The notes below the pieces were generated by a model, which was given only the letters and a program-made list of their open reading frames with translations, did no database searches and was not told the DNA's origin. Shown piece by piece: positions 62,901-64,000 of a stretch of DNA of 64,000 bases. The stretch's first letter is position 1. Each line of letters opens with the position of its first letter. Source of the DNA: Patagioenas fasciata (Eukaryota > Chordata > Aves > Columbiformes > Columbidae); the NCBI RefSeq assembly GCF_037038585.1, contig NW_027288510.1:1307001-1371000 (forward strand), given 5' to 3'. A program made the translations under genes and the position numbers.

Positions 62901-63783
62901 CCCTGCTTGAGCAGGGGTTTGGAGCAGGTGACCTGCAGATGTCCCCTCCAGCACCTGTGGGTACATCAGTCTCACAAGGACCCCACTGATAGACAGAGCT
63001 GATGTGGATCAGCATTCAGGTGGTTTATATGAGTTCTAAAGCCGTCCATGGTACTGCAAAGGGCAGAGTTAAGGGTACAAGTGCATCAGCAGAGAAGGGA
63101 GGGAGGCCAAGGAGCCTGTCTGTAGGAGGGGACACCTTCCCCGCTGCCATGTGCGAGGGGCACCCGGTACTCATGGGTGCCAGGGCTCCCTCTGCACCTC
63201 CGGGGCTGCCCAGGCCTCACAGGATCCCAGCCTGGTTAGGTTGAAGGGATCTCTGCAGATCCCCCAGTCCAAGCCCTGCTCACGCAGGGTCACAGAGCAG
63301 ATCACACAGGTGGGTCCAGGCGAGTTTCAATGTCTCAGAGAAGGAGACTCCACACCCGCCCTGGGCAGCCTGGGCCAGGCTCTGCCATCTCCCAGCAAAC
63401 AAATTTCTCCTCATGTTGAGCCTGCCCCCGTGGCCCCTCATCCTCACCTCCTCCACGAGGGCGGCAAAGTGCCGCAGGGCATCGGCGGGCAGGTCCCCGC
63501 AGAGCAGCTCCCCGGGGCCGGCGCCGGGGGCCCGCAGGAAGAACAGCCCCTTGCGGCGGGCGGCGGGGGGCGGCGGGGGCGGCCCCAGCTCCAGCTCCCC
63601 GGCCGGGCCCCGCCAGAGCAGCAGCGCCGGCCCCGCCGGCCCCGCCAGGAAGCTCCGCAGCAGCGGCCCCGCCGCCTCCCCGCCTGCCCAGCGCTCCCAG
63701 CGCTCCGCCGGCACCCCCAGCCCCCGCGCCGCGCACCGGCACAGCCGCTCGGCGCCGGGCACCGGCTCCACCGCCTGCTCCAT
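11666..63783 (-). CDS. DNAH9: DNAH9-type axonemal dynein heavy chain, 33 exons, incomplete and interrupted
   Basis: Heavy chain of the outer dynein arm of motile cilia, an ATP-driven microtubule motor. Conceptual splicing of 33 GT-AG exons gives 6,834 nt (2,278 codons) in one frame. The order is N-terminal tail (about residues 1-1150), linker (about 1150-1600), AAA1 with Walker A GPAGTGKT (1844-1851) and Walker B CFDEFN (1894-1899), and AAA2 with Walker A GNAGTGKS (2125-2132), then a jump to a stalk-region exon. Resemblance to recalled vertebrate DNAH9 is strong from exon 1 on, including motifs such as [20 protein letters not shown], which favours DNAH9 over DNAH11 or DNAH17. Family members are about 4,480 residues, so half is missing: about 900 residues between exons 32 and 33, and everything after exon 33. 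An in-frame TGA lies at codon 1586. The start at 63783 is chosen because homology begins just after it; an upstream in-frame ATG at 63909 lies in promoter-like sequence. It may be a pseudogene, a rearranged allele or an assembly artefact. Confidence 0.9.
12064..12274 (-). CDS. DNAH9: DNAH9 exon 32 (AAA2 Walker A, residues 2108-2178)
   Basis: Encodes [20 protein letters not shown] with Walker A GNAGTGKS, then [20 protein letters not shown] and EWKDG. The donor GACG|GTAAAT looks usable. The exon that should follow, with the AAA2 Walker B, is absent from the window. Confidence 0.94.
12750..13037 (-). CDS. DNAH9: DNAH9 exon 31 (residues 2012-2107)
   Basis: Encodes [20 protein letters not shown] and [20 protein letters not shown] through [10 protein letters not shown], linking AAA1 to AAA2. 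Phase 0 at both ends, donor AAA|GTAAGA. Confidence 0.95.
14242..14380 (-). CDS. DNAH9: DNAH9 exon 30 (residues 1965-2011)
   Basis: Encodes [20 protein letters not shown] and [15 protein letters not shown], the AAA1 C-terminal part. The acceptor is TTTTAG and the donor CAG|GTGAGC. Confidence 0.95.
14685..14842 (-). CDS. DNAH9: DNAH9 exon 29 (residues 1913-1965)
   Basis: Encodes [20 protein letters not shown] and [20 protein letters not shown], including the AAA1 sensor-type [10 protein letters not shown] segment. The acceptor is TTCTAG and the donor AG|GTGAGT. Confidence 0.95.
15875..15888. promoter_or_regulatory. RFX X-box-like site in a DNAH9 intron
   Basis: ATCACCATGGTAAC matches GTYRCC-AT-RGYAAC at 13 of 14 positions. 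It lies between exons 28 and 29 of a cilia gene, next to CCAATTAAAC. Function is not shown by sequence alone. Confidence 0.45.
17492..17596 (-). CDS. DNAH9: DNAH9 exon 28 (AAA1 Walker B, residues 1878-1912)
   Basis: Encodes [23 protein letters not shown] and the following EVLSVVAVQ. The Walker B Asp-Glu of AAA1 is intact at residues 1896-1897. Phase 0 at both ends. Confidence 0.95.
18338..18925 (-). mobile_element. CR1 LINE fragment
   Basis: 3' end reads CACAGAATCCCAGCCTGG in the plus direction. Same subfamily as 43490-44130, 59370-59520 and 63215-63420. It lies about 70 bp beyond the exon 27 donor. Confidence 0.9.
18998..19154 (-). CDS. DNAH9: DNAH9 exon 27 (AAA1 Walker A, residues 1825-1877)
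   Basis: Carries the AAA1 P-loop [16 protein letters not shown], the main ATP-hydrolysis site of the dynein motor, then [13 protein letters not shown]-loop lysine and threonine are intact. The donor is AAG|GTATGG. A CR1 fragment starts about 70 nt beyond it. Confidence 0.96.
20187..20347 (-). CDS. DNAH9: DNAH9 exon 26 (residues 1772-1825)
   Basis: Encodes [20 protein letters not shown] and [20 protein letters not shown] plus PLTD, the entry into AAA1. The donor is AG|GTAAGT. Confidence 0.95.
21438..21677 (-). CDS. DNAH9: DNAH9 exon 25 (residues 1692-1771)
   Basis: Encodes [20 protein letters not shown] and [20 protein letters not shown] plus [15 protein letters not shown], close to AAA1. 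Phase 0 at both ends. Confidence 0.95.
22309..22434 (-). CDS. DNAH9: DNAH9 exon 24 (residues 1650-1691)
   Basis: Encodes [20 protein letters not shown] and [17 protein letters not shown]. Phase 0 at both ends, acceptor TTCCAG, donor CAG|GTATCT. Confidence 0.93.
22535..22745 (+). mobile_element. CR1 LINE 3' fragment
   Basis: GGTTCTTCACCCAGAGGTGC and GGAGAGACTGGGCAACGTCC are shared with 29505-30088, showing a common subfamily. Strongly 5'-truncated. Confidence 0.85.
23646..23798 (-). CDS. DNAH9: DNAH9 exon 23 (residues 1599-1649)
   Basis: Encodes [20 protein letters not shown] and [19 protein letters not shown]. The [11 protein letters not shown]-type motif marks the end of the linker. Phase 0 at both ends, donor CAG|GTGAGA. 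Confidence 0.94.
24665..25330 (+). mobile_element. CR1 LINE fragment (inverted partner of 10965-11632)
   Basis: Contains GTGACCATGAGCCAGCACTG, GATAGGACAAGGGGGAATGG and CCTTCCAACCCTGACATTCT. Nearly full-length match to the minus-strand element at 10965-11632, about 13 kb away in opposite orientation. Confidence 0.9.
25545..25800 (-). mobile_element. CR1 LINE 3' fragment
   Basis: Reads CACAGAATCATTTTGGGTGG then CTCCAGCACTGCCCTGGGCA in the plus direction, the fourth CR1 type in this window. An internal short duplication (ATCTTGAGGCCATAAG) occurs near its 5' limit. Confidence 0.8.
27192..27318 (-). CDS. DNAH9: DNAH9 exon 22 with in-frame TGA (residues 1556-1598)
   Basis: Encodes [20 protein letters not shown] then RFYFVSSAD, a TGA at 27228-27230, and [12 protein letters not shown] in the same frame. 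The TGA replaces a codon that is leucine in family members as I recall them, so it is a single-base-type nonsense change without an indel. Splice sites (CCCAG; CTG|GTAAGC) are intact. Confidence 0.9.
28430..28560 (-). CDS. DNAH9: DNAH9 exon 21 (residues 1513-1556)
   Basis: Encodes [20 protein letters not shown] and [13 protein letters not shown] through LEDIQSR. Of three nearby GT donors, AG|GTAGGT keeps the frame into exon 22. The acceptor is TTTTAG. Confidence 0.9.
29505..30088 (+). mobile_element. CR1 LINE fragment
   Basis: Includes GGAGCGGCTGAAGTCCCTGG and GTGACAGTGACAGAACC, and ends with TATGGTTCTATGGTTC. Same subfamily as 22535-22745. Confidence 0.85.
30280..30770 (-). mobile_element. 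CR1 LINE fragment
   Basis: 3' end reads CACAGAATCATTTAGCTGGA. It shares CAACCTCCCCTGGCGCAACT and TTGTTCCTGGGGAGCAGAGC with 58325-58880, a close relative. Confidence 0.88.
31591..32461 (-). CDS. DNAH9: DNAH9 exon 20 (871 bp, linker, residues 1222-1512)
   Basis: The largest exon, encoding most of the DHC N-terminal region 2 (linker). Landmarks are [86 protein letters not shown] and [11 protein letters not shown]. The exon is uninterrupted. The acceptor is TTCTAG and the donor AAG|GTATGA. Confidence 0.96.
32828..32994 (-). CDS. DNAH9: DNAH9 exon 19 (residues 1167-1222)
   Basis: Encodes [20 protein letters not shown] and [18 protein letters not shown] through KEAPFR, the start of the linker region. 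The acceptor is TTGCAG and the donor AG|GTACAG. Confidence 0.93.
33260..33345 (+). other. tRNA-like A-box, possible SINE or tRNA relic
   Basis: TGGCTCAGTGG at 33288-33298 fits the RNA polymerase III A-box (TRGCNNAGYNGG), followed by TTGAGAGAGCAC. No convincing B-box or cloverleaf could be drawn, so this is at most a degraded tRNA-derived sequence. Confidence 0.3.
35244..35466 (-). CDS. DNAH9: DNAH9 exon 18 (residues 1092-1166)
   Basis: Encodes [20 protein letters not shown] and [20 protein letters not shown] through EEVYKQLE. The acceptor is TCTACAG and the donor GAG|GTGGGT. Confidence 0.94.
35640..36115 (+). mobile_element. CR1 LINE 3' fragment
   Basis: GCTGTTCAGCCTGGAGAACA, CCTCAAATTTCTCCAGGGGA, CATCCCTGGAGGGGTTGGAT and the terminal ATTCTATG-type tail. 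Confidence 0.9.
36116..37460. other. DNAH9 intron 17-18 sequence, nothing recognised
   Basis: No exon, repeat or RNA gene was recognised between the CR1 at 36115 and exon 17. Confidence 0.5.
37461..37885 (-). CDS. DNAH9: DNAH9 exon 17 (residues 951-1092)
   Basis: Encodes [20 protein letters not shown] through [17 protein letters not shown], including [20 protein letters not shown]. The acceptor is TCTCCAG and the donor AG|GTAGGA. Confidence 0.94.
37980..38176 (-). CDS. DNAH9: DNAH9 exon 16 (residues 885-950)
   Basis: Encodes [20 protein letters not shown] through [16 protein letters not shown]. The acceptor is CTACCAG. The donor CAG|GTCCGT is non-consensus after GT. Confidence 0.91.
39203..39338 (-). 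CDS. DNAH9: DNAH9 exon 15 (residues 840-885)
   Basis: Encodes [20 protein letters not shown] and [17 protein letters not shown]. The acceptor is CTTCCAG and the donor ACAG|GTAACT. Confidence 0.92.
40235..40570 (-). mobile_element. CR1 LINE 3' fragment
   Basis: Reads CATAGAATCATTCTGGTTGG and CAAGATCATCGAATCCAACC in the plus direction, the 3' end of a minus-strand CR1. Confidence 0.88.
42091..42332 (-). CDS. DNAH9: DNAH9 exon 14 (residues 759-839)
   Basis: Encodes [20 protein letters not shown] and [20 protein letters not shown], the helical tail. The acceptor is TTACCAG and the donor AAG|GTGAGG. Confidence 0.93.
43490..44130 (+). mobile_element. CR1 LINE fragment (inverted partner of 18338-18925)
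   Basis: Contains GTTGAGCTGGAGAAGAGAAG, GGTGAGGGGCAACGGGTACA and CATCTGAACATGAGCAGAAA. It matches the minus-strand element at 18338-18925 and ends about 40 bp from the exon 13 donor. Confidence 0.9.
44173..44428 (-). CDS. DNAH9: DNAH9 exon 13 (residues 674-759)
   Basis: Encodes [20 protein letters not shown] through [11 protein letters not shown]. The acceptor is TCTGCAG and the donor GAGG|GTGAGC. A CR1 fragment ends about 40 nt beyond the donor. Confidence 0.93.
44429..46315. other. DNAH9 intron 12-13, nothing recognised
   Basis: No repeat or exon identified over nearly 1.9 kb. A purine-rich stretch lies at about 45050-45170. Confidence 0.5.
46316..46442 (-). CDS. DNAH9: DNAH9 exon 12 (residues 631-673)
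   Basis: Encodes [20 protein letters not shown] followed by [20 protein letters not shown]. The acceptor is TCGGCAG and the donor CAG|GTAAGA. Confidence 0.93.
47080..47340 (+). mobile_element. CR1 LINE 3' fragment
   Basis: GGCCTCAAGTTGCACCAGGG, CTGGATATTAGGAAACATTT and the tail CAATTCTATGATTCTATAAG. It ends about 50 bp from the exon 11 donor. Confidence 0.9.
47390..47458 (-). CDS. DNAH9: DNAH9 exon 11 (residues 608-631)
   Basis: A 69-bp exon encoding [20 protein letters not shown], too short to stand out as an open frame. The acceptor is CCACCAG and the donor AG|GTAAGT. Phase agrees with exons 10 and 12. Confidence 0.88.
49286..49399 (-). CDS. DNAH9: DNAH9 exon 10 (residues 570-608)
   Basis: Encodes [20 protein letters not shown] and a following segment ending RHIPHL. 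The acceptor is CCCCAG. The donor CT|GTGCGT is chosen by phase with exon 11, which restores the expected leucine-cysteine join. Confidence 0.88.
50374..50528 (-). CDS. DNAH9: DNAH9 exon 9 (residues 519-570)
   Basis: Encodes [20 protein letters not shown] through [12 protein letters not shown]. Two overlapping donors exist. GGTAG|GTAGAA keeps the frame into exon 10, whereas the site four bases upstream (G|GTAGGT) does not. The downstream donor is therefore annotated. Confidence 0.85.
51253..51369 (-). CDS. DNAH9: DNAH9 exon 8 (residues 480-518)
   Basis: Encodes [20 protein letters not shown] and [17 protein letters not shown], one of the strongest matches to DNAH9. Phase 0 at both ends, donor AAG|GTTTGT. 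Confidence 0.94.
51790..51990 (+). mobile_element. Degenerate CR1 LINE fragment
   Basis: GGTTGCCCAGAGAGGCTGTG and TGGGTGATCTCCAGAGGTCC are CR1 3' landmarks. Shorter and more diverged than the other copies. Confidence 0.7.
52695..52916. mobile_element. Small non-autonomous DNA transposon with terminal inverted repeats
   Basis: The left end is TA-CCTTGTTTTTCCAAAACT and the reverse complement of the right end is TA-CCATGTTTCCCCAAAAAT, each followed by AAGAC. This gives about 24-bp imperfect inverted repeats about 220 bp apart, flanked by TA on both sides. That fits a Tc1/mariner-type TA target duplication, though other superfamilies are possible. It has no coding capacity. It sits in the DNAH9 intron between exons 7 and 8. 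Confidence 0.65.
53250..53417 (-). CDS. DNAH9: DNAH9 exon 7 (residues 424-479)
   Basis: Encodes [20 protein letters not shown] through [10 protein letters not shown]. The acceptor is TTTGAAG, an unusually weak site, and the donor ACG|GTAGGT. Phase 0 at both ends. Confidence 0.9.
55064..55150. repeat. Short tandem repeat, about 28-bp unit, three diverged copies
   Basis: Units resemble AGTATCTGTATAAGAGGTAT with a TAC-AGT join, differing by several substitutions. No coding or regulatory meaning seen. Confidence 0.8.
55488..55565 (-). mobile_element. CR1 3'-tail fragment
   Basis: CATAGAATCATAGAACCATT then GAAGAGACCCTTAAGATCAT, the last part of a minus-strand CR1. Confidence 0.8.
55908..56141 (-). 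CDS. DNAH9: DNAH9 exon 6 (residues 346-423)
   Basis: Starts [20 protein letters not shown] and includes [20 protein letters not shown]. Phase 0 at both ends, with donor GAG|GTGAGA. Confidence 0.92.
56335..56546 (-). CDS. DNAH9: DNAH9 exon 5 (residues 275-345)
   Basis: Encodes [20 protein letters not shown] through [12 protein letters not shown] of the DHC N-terminal region 1. The acceptor is AACACAG and the donor GAGCAG|GTCTGT. The exon ends in phase 0. Confidence 0.92.
57482..57493. other. 12-bp perfect palindrome in an AT-rich intronic block
   Basis: CCTTATATAAGG lies at the edge of an AT-rich block (57350-57480) with several TAAT/ATTA cores and resembles a TATA or CArG-like sequence. No transcript start is evident. 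Confidence 0.5.
58179..58309 (-). CDS. DNAH9: DNAH9 exon 4 (residues 231-275)
   Basis: Encodes [12 protein letters not shown] through MLMDVEAG. The acceptor is GCTGTAG|G. The 3' tail of a CR1 element lies about 16 nt upstream of this acceptor, so the branch point and polypyrimidine region must lie within or beside CR1 sequence. The donor is GCAG|GTGAGA. Confidence 0.9.
58325..58880 (-). mobile_element. CR1 LINE fragment abutting the exon 4 acceptor
   Basis: Sense to DNAH9. Its 3' ATTCTGTG repeats (58325-58345) stop about 16 nt before the exon 4 splice acceptor. It shares CTTGTTCCTGGGGAGCAGAG with 30280-30770. Confidence 0.9.
59370..59520 (+). mobile_element. CR1 LINE 3' fragment
   Basis: GAGTGCCCAGAGCGGGTGTG, CACCTGTGTGATCTGCTCTG and AACCAGCCTGGGATCCTGTA. 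Same subfamily as 43490-44130. Confidence 0.88.
59792..59950 (-). CDS. DNAH9: DNAH9 exon 3 (residues 178-231)
   Basis: Begins [17 protein letters not shown] and contains [20 protein letters not shown]. The acceptor is CTACAG and the donor AG|GTACCC. Phase matches both neighbours. Confidence 0.92.
60604..60800 (-). CDS. DNAH9: DNAH9 exon 2 (residues 113-178)
   Basis: Begins [11 protein letters not shown] after a TGTAG acceptor and contains the conserved [12 protein letters not shown]. The donor is ATC|GTGAGT, leaving two bases of a serine codon. The intron to exon 1 is 2.6 kb. Confidence 0.92.
60801..62784. other. DNAH9 intron 1, nothing recognised except a G-rich run
   Basis: No exon, RNA gene or known repeat recognised in the first 2 kb. 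A G-rich run lies at 61537-61562. A 204-codon minus-strand open frame (62464-61850) has no recognisable content. Confidence 0.5.
61537..61562 (+). other. G-rich run with quadruplex-forming pattern
   Basis: GGGTGGGGGTAGGGGAGGGGGGGG provides four or more G-runs with 1-2 nt loops. Confidence 0.6.
62785..62990 (+). mobile_element. Degenerate CR1 LINE fragment
   Basis: GGCCCAGGTTGCTCAAAGAG and GGCCCTGCTTGAGCAGGGGT are diverged CR1 3' landmarks. Confidence 0.7.
63215..63420 (-). mobile_element. CR1 LINE fragment next to exon 1 donor
   Basis: CACAGGATCCCAGCCTGG at its 3' end and TCATGTTGAG at its 5' limit. Same subfamily as 18338-18925. It begins about 28 nt inside intron 1. Confidence 0.9.
63448..63783 (-). 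CDS. DNAH9: DNAH9 exon 1 (start codon, residues 1-112)
   Basis: GC-rich first coding exon starting [10 protein letters not shown]. It encodes the family-specific N-terminal tail, with a WERW motif and, near its end, [20 protein letters not shown]. The donor is GAG|GTGAGG and the exon ends in phase 0. A CR1 fragment begins about 28 nt beyond the donor. Confidence 0.88.
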
Positions 63784-64000
63784 CCGGCCGGCACCGGCGG
63801 GTGTTTGCGGGGAAGAGCCGCGTTGCCCGGGGGAAGGGACACTGCGAGGAGCCGGGGGCGGGCCGGGGCGGGACCCAGCTCGCCTGGGAGACGCAGCTGC
63901 CCCGGGCAACCACGGCTATCAACACAAGCTGGGGATGGAGGGCCTGAGAGCAGCCCTGCGAAGGACTTGGGGGTGCTGGGGGATGCTCCCTCTGGGGGGG
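63784..64000 (-). promoter_or_regulatory. DNAH9 CpG-rich promoter with X-box-like motifs
   Basis: The GC-rich sequence continues upstream of the start codon, with GGGGCGGG-type boxes. At 63896-63910 there is GCTGCC-CCG-GGCAAC, a near X-box (RFX site, GTNRCC-N(0-3)-RGYAAC). At 63822-63827 a GTTGCC half-site occurs. RFX sites are typical of motile-cilia genes; use here is inferred from position. Confidence 0.5.

Noticed and set aside
63784-63909. Upstream in-frame start giving a longer DNAH9 N-terminus
   Set aside because: Family similarity begins just after the internal methionine at 63783 and the extension is promoter-like GC-rich sequence.

Overview
The window looks like avian nuclear DNA, probably from a GC-rich macro/microchromosomal region. 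It contains many 5'-truncated CR1 LINE fragments of at least four subfamilies, compact introns, CpG islands and gammaretrovirus-like endogenous retrovirus (ERV) remnants. It holds one recognisable host gene: an axonemal outer-arm dynein heavy chain of the DNAH9 type, on the minus strand. Family assignment and domain positions rest on recalled knowledge of DNAH9; no alignment or search was run.

Layout. (1) 1-7012 is an ERV composite. Minus-strand gag nucleocapsid, protease and RNase H remnants (1-985) meet a plus-strand env fragment with a polypurine tract and probable LTR (about 1000-2800). After an unidentified purine-rich stretch with a 95-bp direct repeat (2978-3543) comes a minus-strand ERV running protease, RNase H, integrase, env (7012 down to 3558). 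Bases 1-641 recur nearly unchanged at 6373-7012. (2) 7013-8170 is a CpG island with YY1 and ETS motifs and no identifiable gene. (3) 8506-8798 is a compound pentanucleotide array. (4) 8800-11632 is non-coding with two CR1 fragments. (5) 11666-63783 is DNAH9, 33 exons on the minus strand, with CR1 fragments, one small terminal-inverted-repeat transposon and otherwise unremarkable introns. (6) 63784-64000 is the GC-rich DNAH9 promoter with RFX X-box-like sites.

DNAH9 exons 1-32 can be joined in consistent phase from the initiator methionine to the AAA2 Walker A exon (about 2,178 codons). The gene has three defects as written. There is an in-frame TGA at codon 1586 (27228-27230). The exon after the AAA2 Walker A exon is a stalk-region exon only 96 bp away, so about 900 residues (rest of AAA2, AAA3, AAA4) are absent. 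No exons beyond the stalk exon occur in the remaining 11.6 kb. This is either a recent pseudogene or rearranged allele, or an assembly collapse or misjoin near 12 kb. The sequence alone cannot decide between these.

I found no convincing evidence of a wholly new biological system. The items most worth a second look are the structure of the dynein locus near 12 kb, the duplicated ERV and orphan CpG island, and the CR1 tail that now forms the exon 4 splice acceptor region.
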